Positions 1 to 9,310 of a stretch of DNA of 64,000 bases are shown here, in pieces. The position numbers were made by a program, and so were the translations under genes. The stretch spans positions 509,001 to 573,000 of the forward strand of contig JAAOOA010000129.1 in NCBI GenBank assembly GCA_012861695.1, given 5' to 3'. Position 1 is the stretch's first letter. Each line of letters starts with the position of its first letter. A model generated the notes under the pieces. It was not told where the DNA came from. It searched no databases and worked only from the letters and a program-made list of their open reading frames with translations. Source of the stretch: Trematomus loennbergii. Its lineage: Eukaryota > Chordata > Actinopteri > Perciformes > Nototheniidae.

Positions 1-244
1 GCATAAACAGAAGGGTAGCCATGGCAACATTGCTGCGGGGCTGCTCGGGCTGCTCTTCTTCGCTGCTTTTGGTGTATTTTGGCGGAAGTTACAGCGCCAC
101 TTACAGTCCCGGCATATGTACTACAGCGTTTCCAGCGGCCTCGTTTGAACAGACACGTTAAATGAAACGAATGTATGTGAACGGAAGACTTTTTTGAATA
201 CGCATACTGTGCATAAACGCAAACGTTCCCGTGTGAAGGAGGCC
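1..244 (-). mobile_element. Partial miniature transposon, same family as 43431-44062
   Basis: Read on the minus strand this segment matches the left half of the element at 43431-44062. Shared blocks include the CATATGTACTACAGCG stretch, GGAAGACTTTTTTGA, and the terminal Cs followed by GTGT(A/G)AA. The copy runs off the left window edge, so only one terminus (near 244) is visible. The two copies show many scattered differences, so neither is a very recent duplicate of the other. No coding capacity is seen. The call rests on the pairwise match inside this window. Confidence 0.7.
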
Positions 245-518
245 GAAGACAAATGAGTCGTCTCAGTCCAAATGTTTTTTTTCTTCATGTGAGGGCCTGT
301 CTTATTACATCTCCTCTGGCTGTATTGATCACAAAGTTAAATATAGCAAATACATGAAGCTTAATAGAAGCAACTTAATTTCAAGAAAATAAGTTGTTAA
401 AGAGAAAGAAAATAACAATTAACTTAGAGCAAGAAATATATATTTGAAAATTAAGTTGTATGGAGAGCACCATTGAAAGCCTTTTGACAGATACATCTGT
501 TTCTGTAGAAATGGCAAT
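245..518. other. AT-rich intergenic DNA
   Basis: A-rich, low-complexity sequence between the end of the miniature transposon and the first 57-bp array. No gene, RNA or clear repeat was recognised. Confidence 0.5.
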
Positions 519-804
519 TTAAAGGGGTCCTCTCCTGCTGATGTTCAGGTGTATATCAGTATGTAGTGTCTCTACTTTAAAGAGTCCTCTCCTGCTGATG
601 TTCAGGTGTATATCAGTATGTAGTGTCTCTACTTTAAAGAGTCCTCTCCTGCTGATGTTCAGGTGTATATCAGTATGTAGAGTCTCTACTTTAAAGAGTC
701 CTCTCCTGCTGATGTTCAGGTGTATATCAGTATGTAGTGTCTCTACTTTAAAGAGTCCTCTCCTGCTGATGTTCAGGTGTATATCAGTATGTAGTGTCTC
801 TACT
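519..804 (+). repeat. 57-bp minisatellite, locus A, left part
   Basis: About five tandem copies of a 57-bp unit (starts at 541, 598, 655, 712, 769) running TGTTCAGGTGTATATCAGTA through TAGTGTCTCTACTTTAAAGA to CCTCTCCTGCTG. The array begins with TTAAAGGGGTCC, the terminus of the element seen at 45437, so the unit is the terminal part of that element repeated. The last copy stops after CTCTACT at 804, where an L2-type LINE begins. The missing phase (TTAAAGAG) resumes at 12296. The unit length is divisible by three, so an apparent protein is an artefact. Confidence 0.95.
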
Positions 805-1081
805 CCCTTATCTTTCTTACAGTGCAGACGCTTTTCGCTTGCTCTTGCCTCTGCTTACTTTTTATGCTGATTTTCCTATTCTTATTCTCTGAAAACTTCG
901 AGCAGCGGCTCCTGGACATTAACTTATCACTGGGACAGTTATTCATCGTAAATAGACGGAGGGTTTCAGCCATATTTCAACATTTTTACGACGACCTCAG
1001 TCTTACAGTAGCGTGGCCTAGCAACAGCTAAAGCCTGGTAGGCTACTGCATGCTATTTAGCTTAAGCTAGTTGGTAGCAAA
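805..1081 (+). promoter_or_regulatory. Putative LINE 5' UTR/internal promoter region
   Basis: Sequence between the array breakpoint and the ORF1 start codon. It starts with a pyrimidine tract and TTACAG and has no TATA box that stands out. LINEs of this kind carry an internal promoter in the 5' UTR; the role here is inferred from position only. Confidence 0.4.
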
Positions 1082-2713
1082 ATGCCTCCGTTCTCTACAG
1101 ATGACTTCCACAAACTTCTACAGAAGATGGCTGTGTTGGAAATGAAAATGCAACGGTTGGAAGTTAACGTGGAAGTGAATGGACTATGTTGTGGGAATAA
1201 CACCACTTTACCAGTGTTGCAAAATAATGGAAAAGGGTATGCTAACTCACAGCTAGTTAGCAGCTACAAGGTTTCCAAGGAACAGGAGGGCTGTGTACTG
1301 GGTAATAAATCTACAAGTGGTAGTCCTCCCTGGAACTCTCTGGGTGCAAAGCCTAAGAGTAAATCATTTCCATGGGATTTGGGAGGACGAATAACAGGCA
1401 GAGCCCAGCGCTCTGAAATCTGTGATGCGACCGGCTGGCCTGCATTGTTATCACCCAGGAAGAGTGCCTCTTCAACCCCTATTCATACTAGGAAACAGCC
1501 GTGGACAGCTGCTAAAGGGAGAACTACAAACAATCCTCCTAAACCACCAAGTGTGCCAATCCAGAACAGATACGCTCCGCTGACCGAGAACCGGAGATCT
1601 CTTTCTGATGACCTGGATAACCTGTCCTCTTCACACAGCAGGGTAAGGACCAATAGCTACTCCAAAAGTAAAAGGCTAGAGGGAAAGCTAACGACTGGGC
1701 CTGAAACTCTGATTGTGGGTGACTCTGCTGTAAGAGATGTAAAAGGTCTGTGTAGTAAGAACAACACCAAAGTACTCTGTTTTCCCAAGGATATGGTCTC
1801 CGACTTGGCTGAGAAGATCCTGCATATTGGGGCTGAACATCCGACTGTGAAGAATGTGGTACTACATATTGGAACAAATGATGTTGTGAAACAACAGTCA
1901 GAAGCGCTGAAAGAAGACTTTAAATGTCTGTTGGAAACTGTCAGCTCTCTAAATGCGGAGGTGTTCATCAGTGGCCCTCTACCGCCAGTCAGAAGAGGAG
2001 TGGAGAGATTCAGCAGACTGTTTGCACTGAACACGTGGCTTTCAGCTGCCTGTACTGACCATTCTGTCCATTTTATTGACAATTTTAACTTTTTCTGGGA
2101 TCGCAGACATCTTTTTAAGGCAGATGGAGTTTGCCTGAACAAGTCAGGAGTGAAATTGTTTATCTCTAACATATTCAACTGCCTGCGTCAGCAATCTGTT
2201 CCCTCTGCCAAGGACAAGCGGCAAGAGGAATCAAAACAGGAGAAAGACACAACACATCGCGCAGAAAACCCTGAAGAAGTATCACTGCACCCGCCTGAGG
2301 AATGTTCTGATTATGGGAGACCTATGACACAAATGGAGGAGTCTCCACTGCCCGTCACCCCCCCTGTCAACGCCTTTGAGGATACTCTTCATTCATCCCC
2401 CAGCTCTCTCTACTCTCCGCTCACCCTTTCACCCTCGCCCTCCCCCCTGGAGTTCGATGACCGCATGAAGGCGATATGCAGGGTTGGCAGCATGTCCTTT
2501 ACCCCCGCCCCTCAACGACGCCCACCAAAATCACCGAAGACAAGCCTACGTCAACCACCTCCCCCCCCTGGCAGCATCCTTTACCCCCGCCCTTCCACAA
2601 CGCCCACCAAAATCACGAAGCAGAGACGCGCACCATCTCCCCCGTCTTCATCACCGTGCCTACGTCAACCACCCCCTCCCTTCAAGAAAGCATCTGCAGT
2701 CTCCGAAGCCTGA
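1082..2713 (+). CDS. LINE ORF1 protein with coiled coil and SGNH/esterase-like domain
   Basis: An intact 543-residue frame. Residues 10-32 have a heptad-like pattern of L/M/V that suggests a short coiled coil for oligomerisation. Residues about 205-370 resemble the SGNH/GDSL hydrolase fold found in ORF1 of CR1/L2 LINEs: block I GDSAVR (Ser215), block III GTND (Asn266) and block V DGVCLN (348-353). Block V normally has D-x-x-H, and here the His position is Cys351, so esterase activity is doubtful while RNA binding or assembly roles could remain. The C-terminus (about 410-543) is proline- and serine-rich and holds an internal repeat with LRQPPPP twice. The start is the first ATG of the frame, just upstream of the coiled coil. 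That ORF1 is open while ORF2 is badly broken is notable. The function is inferred from the family. Confidence 0.75.
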   Translation: MPPFSTDDFHKLLQKMAVLEMKMQRLEVNVEVNGLCCGNNTTLPVLQNNGKGYANSQLVSSYKVSKEQEGCVLGNKSTSGSPPWNSLGAKPKSKSFPWDLGGRITGRAQRSEICDATGWPALLSPRKSASSTPIHTRKQPWTAAKGRTTNNPPKPPSVPIQNRYAPLTENRRSLSDDLDNLSSSHSRVRTNSYSKSKRLEGKLTTGPETLIVGDSAVRDVKGLCSKNNTKVLCFPKDMVSDLAEKILHIGAEHPTVKNVVLHIGTNDVVKQQSEALKEDFKCLLETVSSLNAEVFISGPLPPVRRGVERFSRLFALNTWLSAACTDHSVHFIDNFNFFWDRRHLFKADGVCLNKSGVKLFISNIFNCLRQQSVPSAKDKRQEESKQEKDTTHRAENPEEVSLHPPEECSDYGRPMTQMEESPLPVTPPVNAFEDTLHSSPSSLYSPLTLSPSPSPLEFDDRMKAICRVGSMSFTPAPQRRPPKSPKTSLRQPPPPPGSILYPRPSTTPTKITKQRRAPSPPSSSPCLRQPPPPFKKASAVSEA

Positions 2714-2852
2714 TAAGGATGTGTGTGTACAAAACGCAACAAACTTTTGATATGTGCTGGGTCCAGGCTCAAGGGCATATGGCACTACCGGCAGCCTGCC
2801 TCACTCGCAGCTCCCGGCCACTCGCAGCGGCGCTCTCGACGCTCCACAACAG

Positions 2853-3065
2853 CGCAGCCCGAACGCACTCAACGCTCACAACAGAGCCCGAACGCACTCG
2901 ACGCCCACAACGGAGCCCGAACGCACTCGACGCTACACAACAGAGCCCGAACGCACTCGACGCCCCACAACGGAGCCCGAACGCACTCGACGCTCCACAA
3001 CAGAGCCCGAACCACGGAGGTGGACAGTCATTCAGCACTCGACGCTCCACAACAGAGCCCGAACT
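2853..3065 (+). repeat. 30-bp minisatellite
   Basis: About six to seven imperfect copies of a 30-31-bp GC-rich unit containing CCCGAACGCACTCGACGC followed by a CACAACAGAG/CACAACGGAG variant. Units alternate between ACAGAG and ACGGAG forms. It lies inside the SAP-like frame. Confidence 0.9.
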
Positions 3066-3165
3066 ACGGAGGTGGACAGTCATGCAACTCCAACGTTTCC
3101 TGAAGGAAAACGGCATCCACTTTCACAGAAATGACAACAAGGCTAGACTGTTCAACATCTATTAA

Positions 3166-3452
3166 GCCTACAGCAGCACAACGGCAAGAACAACAACACA
3201 CACAGCTCTTCCCGCTCCAGAGTCAACCACCGCGCGCGCACCACGGGTCGTGATGTCACAGGCCTCCGTCCTCCTCCACGGACACAGCCCGACTCACCAG
3301 CACCCCTGGCGGGGCCAGGTTGTATTGCCCTCTGTGCCTGCTCACAGGCTTCACAAAAATCCCCCTGCACATACATCCCTCCATCCCTCCATCCCTTCTT
3401 CTTCTCTACCTTCAGCAGTCCACAGCTACCCAGCTTCTGCTTACCTTCCTCC
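3166..3452. other. Spacer between SAP-like frame and 51-bp array
   Basis: A GC- and C-rich stretch that continues the SAP-like frame after its stop; its last bases merge into the first 51-bp unit. No independent feature was recognised. Confidence 0.4.
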
Positions 3453-6400
3453 GTTAACAACGTGTCTCCAGGTAACAACCAGGTACACGGACGTTAGCAT
3501 GTTCAGTTAAACGTGTCTCCTGGTAGCAACCAGGTACACGGACGTTAGCATGTTCAGTTCAACGTGTCTCCAGGTAACAACCAGGTACACGGACGTTAGC
3601 ATGTTCAGTCAAACGTGTCTCCTGGTACAACCAGGTACACGGACGTTAGCATGTTCAGTTCAACGTGTCTCCAGGTACAACCAGGCACACGGACTTTAGC
3701 ATGTTCAGTCAAACGTGTCTCCTGGTAACAACCAGGTACACGGACGTTAGCATGTTCAGTTAAACGTGTCTCCTGGTAGCAACCAGGTACACGGACATTA
3801 GCATGTTCAGTTAAACGTGTCTCCAGGTAGCAACCAGGTACACGGACGTTAGCATGTTCAGTTAAACGTGTCTCCTGGTAGCAACCAGGTACACGGACAT
3901 TAGCATGTTCAGTTAAACGTGTCTCCTGGTAGCAACCAGGTACACGGACGTTAGCATGTTCAGTTAAACGTGTCTCCTGGTAGCAACAACCAGGTACACG
4001 GACATTAGCATGTTCAGTTAAACGTGTCTCCTGGTAGCAACCAGGTACACGGATGTTAGCATGTTCAGTTCAACGTGTCTCCAGGTAACAACCAGGTACA
4101 CGGACGTTAGCATGTTCAGTTAAACGTGTCCTGGTAACAACCAGGTACACGGACGTTAGCATGTTCAGTTCAACGTGTCTCCAGGTAACAACCAGGTACA
4201 CGGACGTTAGCATGTTCAGTTAAACGTGTCTCCAGGTAGCAACCAGGTACACGGACGTTAGCATGTTCAGTTAAACGTGTCTCCTGGTAGCAACCAGGTA
4301 CACGGACGTTAGCATGTTCAGTTAAACGTGTCTCCTGGTAGCAACCAGGTACACGGACATTAGCATGTTCAGTTAAACGTGTCTCCTGGTAGCAACCAGG
4401 TACACGGACGTTAGCATGTTCAGTTCAACGTGTCTGGTAGCAACCAGGTACACGGACATTAGCATGTTCAGTTAAACGTGTCTCCTGGTAGCAACCAGGT
4501 ACACGGATGTTAGCATGTTCAGTTCAACGTGTCTCCAGGTAACAACCAGGTACACGGACATTAGCATGTTCAGTTAAACGTGTCTCCAGGTACAACCAGG
4601 TACACGGACGTTAGCATGTTCAGTTAAACGTGTCTCCAGGTAACAACCAGGTACACGGACGTTAGCATGTTCAGTTAAACGTGTCCAGGTAACAACAGGT
4701 ACACGGACGTTAGCATGTTCAGTTAAACGTGTCTCCAGGTAACAACCAGGTACACGGACGTTAGCATGTTCAGTTAAAAACGTGTCTCCTGGTAGCAACC
4801 AGGTACACATACATTAGCATGTTCAGTTCAAACGTGTCTCCAGGTAGCAACCAGGTACACGGATTAGCATGTTCAGTTCAACGTGTCTCCAGGTAACAAC
4901 CAGGTACACGGACGTTAGCATGTTCAGTTAAACGTGTCTCCAGGTAACAACCAGGTACACGGATTTAGCATGTTCAGTTCAACGTGTCTCCAGGTAACAA
5001 CCAGGTACACGGACGTTAGCATGTTCAGTTAAACGTGTCTCCTAACAACCAGGCAACGGACGTTAGCATGTTCAGTTCAACGTGTCTCCAGGTAACAACC
5101 AGGTACACGGACGTTAGCATGTTCAGTTAAACGTGTCTCCTGGTAGCAACCAGGTACACGGACATTAGCATGTTCAGTTAAACGTGTCTCCTGGTAACAA
5201 CCAGGTACACGGACGTTAGCATGTTCAGTTAAACGTGTCTCCTGGTAACAACCAGGTACACGGACGTTAGCATGTTCAGTTAAACGTGTCTCCTGGTAGC
5301 AACCAGGTACACGGATGTTAGCATGTTCAGTTCAACGTGTCTCCTGGTAACAACCAGGTACACGGACATTAGCATGTTCAGTTAAACGTGTCTCCTGGTA
5401 GCAACCAGGTACACGGATGTTAGCATGTTCAGTTCAACGTGTCTCCAGGTAACAACCAGTACACGGACGTTAGCATGTTCAGTTAAACGTGTCTCCAGGT
5501 AACAACCAGGTACACGGACGTTAGCATGTTCAGTTAAACGTGTCTCCAGGTAACAACCAGGTACACGGACGTTAGCATGTTCAGTTAAACGTGTCTCCTG
5601 GTAACAACCAGGTACACATACATTAGCATGTTCAGTTAAACGTGTCTCCTGGTAGCAACCAGGTACACGGATGTTAGCATGTTCAGTTCAACGTGTCTCC
5701 AGGTAACAACCAGGTACACGGACGTTAGCATGTTCAGTTAAACGTGTCTCCAGGTAACAACCAGGTACACGGACGTTAGCATGTTCAGTTAAACGTGTCT
5801 CCAGGTAACAACCGGTACACGGACATTAGCATGTTCAGTTAAACGTGTCTCCTGGTAACAACCAGGTACACGGACGTTAGCATGTTCAGTTAAACGTGTC
5901 TCCTGGTAGCAACCAGGCACACAGACTTTAGCATGTTCAGTTCAACGTGTCTCCAGGTAACAACCAGGTACACGGACGTTAGCATGTTCAGTTAACGTGT
6001 CTCCCGGTAGCAACCAGGTACACGGACATTAGCATGTTCAGTTAAACGTGTCTCCTGGTAGCAACCAGGTACACGGATGTTAGCATGTTCAGTTCAACGT
6101 GTCTCCAGGTAACAACCAGGTACACGGACGTTAGCATGTTCAGTTAAACGTGTCTCCAGGTAACAACCAGGTACACGGACGTTAGCATGTTCAGTTAAAC
6201 GTGTCTCCAGGTAACAACCAGGTACACGGACGTTAGCATGTTCAGTTAAACGTGTCTCCTGGTAACAACCAGGTACACGGACGTTAGCATGTTCAGTTAA
6301 ACGTGTCTCCTGGTAGCAACCAGGTACACGGACGTTAGCATGTTCAGTTAAACGTGTCTCCAGGTAACAACCAGTTACACGGACATTAGCATGTTCAGTT

Positions 6401-7269
6401 AAACGTGTCTCCTGGTAACAACCAGGTACACAGACATTAGCATGTTCAGTTAAACGTGTCTCCTGGTAGCAACCAGGTACACGGATGTTAGCATGTTCAG
6501 TTCAACGTGTCTCCAGGTAACAACCAGGTACACGGACGTTAGCATGTTCAGTTAAACGTGTCTCCAGGTAACAACCAGGTACACGGACGTTAGCATGTTC
6601 AGTTAAACGTGTCTCCAGGTAACAACCAGGTACACGGACATTAGCATGTTCAGTTAAACGTGTCTCCTGGTAACAACCAGGTACACGGACGTTAGCATGT
6701 TCAGTTAAACGTGTCTCCTGGTAGCAACCAGGTACACGGACGTTAGCATGTTCAGTTCAACGTGTCTCCTGGTAACAACCAGGTACACAGACATTAGCAT
6801 GTTCAGTTAAACGTGTCTCCTGGTAGCAACCAGGTACACGGATGTTAGCATGTTCAGTTCAACGTGTCTCCAGGTAACAACCAGGTACACGGACGTTAGC
6901 ATGTTCAGTTAAACGTGTCTCCAGGTAACAACCAGGTACACGGACGTTAGCATGTTCAGTTAAACGTGTCTCCAGGTAACAACCAGGTACACGGACATTA
7001 GCATGTTCAGTTAAACGTGTCTCCTGGTAACAACCAGGTACACGGACGTTAGCATGTTCAGTTAAACGTGTCTCCTGGTAGCAACCAGGTACACGGACGT
7101 TAGCATGTTCAGTTCAACGTGTCTCCAGGTAACAACCAGGTACACGGACGTTAGCATGTTCAGTTAAACGTGTCTCCTGGTAGCAACCACGTACACGGAC
7201 GTTAGCATGTTCAGTTAAACGTGTCTCCTGGTAGCAACCAGGTACACGGACGTTAGCATGCTCAGTTAA
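3453..7269 (+). repeat. 51-bp minisatellite, about 75 copies
   Basis: A 3.8-kb array of a 51-bp unit (GTGTCTCC, A/T, GGTA, A/G, CAACCAGGTACACGGA, CG/CA/TG, TTAGCATGTTCAGTT, A/C, AA). Single-unit deletions make lengths of about 48-54. Variant sites are linked: CCTGGTAGCAACCAGG forms a perfect 6-bp inverted repeat around AGCA, whereas the CCAGGTAACAACCAGG form does not. In the right half the ATG-TTAGC variant recurs at 5671, 6077, 6485 and 6842, spaced 406, 408 and 357 bp, i.e. 7-8 units, showing higher-order structure. It lies within the L2 block between ORF1 and ORF2. Confidence 0.97.
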
Positions 7270-7494
7270 GATAAAGAAAGACGCTGCGCGTCGTCACGGT
7301 TCAAAACAAGGTTAGCAGCTAACCCCGTAGCAACAGCGTCCCACCCAGTAAACCAAGGGGCAGGGGCCATGCCACATGCTAACCTATCAGCCGACTCTTA
7401 CCCAGTACCTTCCTATCCAACTGGTCTATCTTTTCCCCCTCCCCCTCCCCCCATCCCTTCCCCAATCATCCTTCCCCAACACCTGCATTGTGTT
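7270..7494. other. Spacer with C-rich tract
   Basis: Non-repetitive sequence followed by a C/T-rich tract (about 7431-7480) between the 51-bp array and the CAACAGCNG array. No gene was recognised. Confidence 0.4.
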
Positions 7495-7724
7495 TTGCTG
7501 CCACAGCTGCAACAGCGGCAACAGCAGCAGCAACAGCGGCAACAGCTGCAACAGCTGCAACAGCTGCAACAGCGGCAACAGCGGCAACAGCTGCAACAGC
7601 GGCAACAGCGGCAACAGCTGCAACAGCGGCAACACCTGCATTGATTTTGCTGCCACAGCTGCAACACCTGCAACAGCGGCAACAGCGGCAACAGCAGCAA
7701 CAGCTGCAACAGCGGCAGTGAGCA
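7495..7724 (+). repeat. 9-bp CAACAGCNG array
   Basis: A tandem run of CAACAGCGG, CAACAGCTG and CAACAGCAG units, interrupted once near 7640-7660 by TTGATTTTGCTGCCA. All frames are open, giving Q-rich, A/T-rich or C-rich strings; these are artefacts of a 9-bp period. Confidence 0.92.
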
Positions 7725-7736
7725 GACTCCAGTCTC

Positions 7737-7850
7737 TATCTCTATCTCTGACCCCTCGCTGTGAGCAGACGCTCCGGTCTCTCTCTCTCTCTGACCCTCG
7801 CAGTGAGCAGACGCTCCGGTCTCTCTCTCTGACCCTCGCAGCGAGTTCTC
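7737..7850 (+). repeat. About 40-bp CT-rich minisatellite, left block
   Basis: Imperfect copies of a unit containing CTCGCAGTGAGCAGACGCTC followed by a CGGTCTCTCTCT tract. The same unit resumes at 8138, so this block and the right block flank a different 57-bp array. Confidence 0.85.
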
Positions 7851-7851
7851 A

Positions 7852-8113
7852 GGACGACTAGAGATCTCCTCATAGTCCAGAACAGACCTGAATCTAGTAG
7901 ACTTCTCAGGATGACTAGAGATCTCCACATAGTCCAGAACAGACCTGAATCCAGTAGACTTCTCAGGATGACTAGAGATCTCCACATAGTCCAGAACAGA
8001 CCTGAATCCAGTAGACTTCTCAGGATGACTAGAGATCTCCACATAGTCCAGAACAGACCTGAATCCAGTAGACTTCTCAGGATGACTAGAGATCTCCTCA
8101 TAGTCCAGAACAG
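7852..8113 (+). repeat. Second, unrelated 57-bp minisatellite
   Basis: Four to five copies of a 57-bp unit containing CTCAGGATGACTAGAGATCT, CACATAGTCCAGAACAGACC and TGAATCCAGTAGACTT. It has no resemblance to the dispersed 57-bp unit at 519 and other loci. It sits in the middle of the 40-bp CT-rich array, so one array arose inside the other. Confidence 0.93.
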
Positions 8114-8137
8114 TTAACAGGCACAGCAAGCCCTCTG

Positions 8138-8313
8138 ACCCTCGCAGTGAGCAGACGCTCCGGTCTCTATCTCTGACCCTCGCAGTGAGCAGACGCTCCG
8201 GTCCCTCCCTCTCTGACCCTCGCAGCGAGCAGACGCTCCTGTCTCTCTCTCTCCGACCCTCGCAGCGAGCAGACGCTCCGGTCTCTCTCTCTCCGACCCT
8301 CGCAGCGAGCAGA
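8138..8313 (+). repeat. About 40-bp CT-rich minisatellite, right block
   Basis: About four copies of the same unit as at 7737-7850 (CCTCGCAGCGAGCAGACGCT plus a CT tract). Each copy carries the short palindrome CTCGCAGCGAG, or CTCGCAGTGAG in mutated copies. Confidence 0.88.
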
Positions 8314-8716
8314 CCCAACCTAACATTTACGGCATAAACGTATTTTCCCTTAGAGCTTAACGGAGGCCCCGGTTCTGGGCAAACCGCGCGTGCATCATTC
8401 TAACTCCTCAAAGGTAATGTTTAGCCGGAAGTGAAGATGTAGTCACTCGTTCCGGGCACGTTATCTTCAAGCCATATGTTTCTGGTCCAGAAACACTTTC
8501 AGAACATCCCGCACATTTTGGGGGCACTCTCAGAATTAGAGCCATTTCTCCCGCATCGGCGCAGTGTCCACAGCAGCTAGACCAGGCATCTCTTATCCAA
8601 CCACCTAGGCCCTCGGCCGCTCGTCATCCCAAGCGTACCACGCTTACATCCGCAACAATCTAAACGACGTCTGACATGCACACGCTTAAGTCAGCTGCTT
8701 TTAATCCGACTCTTTT
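8314..8716. other. Unassigned inter-ORF sequence of the LINE
   Basis: About 400 bases without tandem structure, open frame of note or recognised motif; by position it belongs to the inter-ORF region or the 5' part of ORF2. Confidence 0.35.
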
Positions 8717-8895
8717 GGGGGACCGTAATCAGCCCACGCAGTTCATGCCGGAGACGGAACCCCCACTCTGAGTCTCCCACTGCACGGACCATAGCTCGTC
8801 CTCCCATCACCTCTTCACCCCCCTCATATCCTTCACATGTTACTTCAATAAACGTACAAACATCACACTGTTGTGGCGTGGTTCTTGCTAGTGAA
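8717..8895 (+). repeat. Direct duplication, copy 1 (of ORF2 5' region)
   Basis: This segment is repeated almost exactly at 9130-9310. The left copy lacks two bases (CTCCCATCACC against CTCCCAGATCACC) and then diverges after GCTAGTGAA. The right copy leads into the endonuclease frame, so the left one is a duplicated piece of the ORF2 5' region. Sequences outside the duplication do not match. Confidence 0.93.
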
Positions 8896-9129
8896 ATGAG
8901 GTTAAAATGTTAACATAGGTTCAGGAGCATGGCCACGCCTAAAACTCCGCCTCAAACCACGGCCACCCTATTTATCCGGCGAAAGCTTCCGGCCACCGCT
9001 TGTCTCATCTTTCAACCCACTCTCCCTCACCCTTCTACCCATAAACATCCTCTGCCCATCACCATTTATATCTAAACGGTGCATATCTATATACTGCGTA
9101 TACTAACATTAAACTCCAGGTATCGTCTG

Positions 9130-9310
9130 GGGGGACCGTAATCAGCCCACGCAGTTCATGCCGGAGACGGAACCCCCACTCTGAGTCTCCCACTGCACGG
9201 ACCATAGCTCGTCCTCCCAGATCACCTCTTCACCCCCCTCATATCCTTCACATGTTACTTCAATAAACGTACAAACATCACACTGTTGTGGCGTGGTTCT
9301 TGCTAGTGAA
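9130..9310 (+). repeat. Direct duplication, copy 2 (joined to ORF2)
   Basis: Near-identical to 8717-8895. It ends in CTTGCTAGTGAAG and runs straight into the ALLNVRSL motif that begins the LINE endonuclease. Confidence 0.93.

Larger units (their letters stand above)
2755..3510 (+). pseudogene. SAP-like, repeat-containing reading frame, broken by a stop
   Basis: A frame different from that of ORF1 stays open to TAA at 3163-3165 and continues in the same frame to 3510. The first half is built from a 30-bp tandem repeat giving SPNALDAPQQ-like units. Just before the stop lies WTVMQLQRFLKENGI followed by NKARLFNIY, which matches the helix-extension-helix layout of a SAP DNA-binding motif (hydrophobic L/F positions, a polar turn, then K-x-x-L). 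The frame past the stop is rich in T, P and S. The stop and the low-complexity expansion suggest a decayed gene, perhaps of a different mobile element nested in the LINE. No family is assigned; the SAP call is from pattern only. Confidence 0.35.

Noticed and set aside
541..870. Open frames in the 57-bp arrays reading MFRCISVCSVSTLKSPLLL repeated (and the inverse HTDIHLNISRRGLFK), at all loci
   Set aside because: The 57-bp period is divisible by three, so any stop-free frame stays open on both strands. Frames differ among loci only as the DNA unit does, and no start or stop context is conserved.
1657..2178. 173-residue minus-strand frame
   Set aside because: Antisense shadow of LINE ORF1.
3453..7269. 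CRISPR-like array of direct repeats
   Set aside because: Whole units repeat with no unique spacers, and the context is a vertebrate LINE.
7413..8318. 301-residue minus-strand frame over the CAACAGCNG and 40/57-bp arrays
   Set aside because: Made wholly of tandem repeats with periods that keep the frame open; no unique domain.
8717..9310. The duplicated 180-bp segments read as a pair of LTRs (AATAAA inside)
   Set aside because: The right copy runs in frame into the LINE endonuclease, the segments do not start TG or end CA, and there is no element between them.
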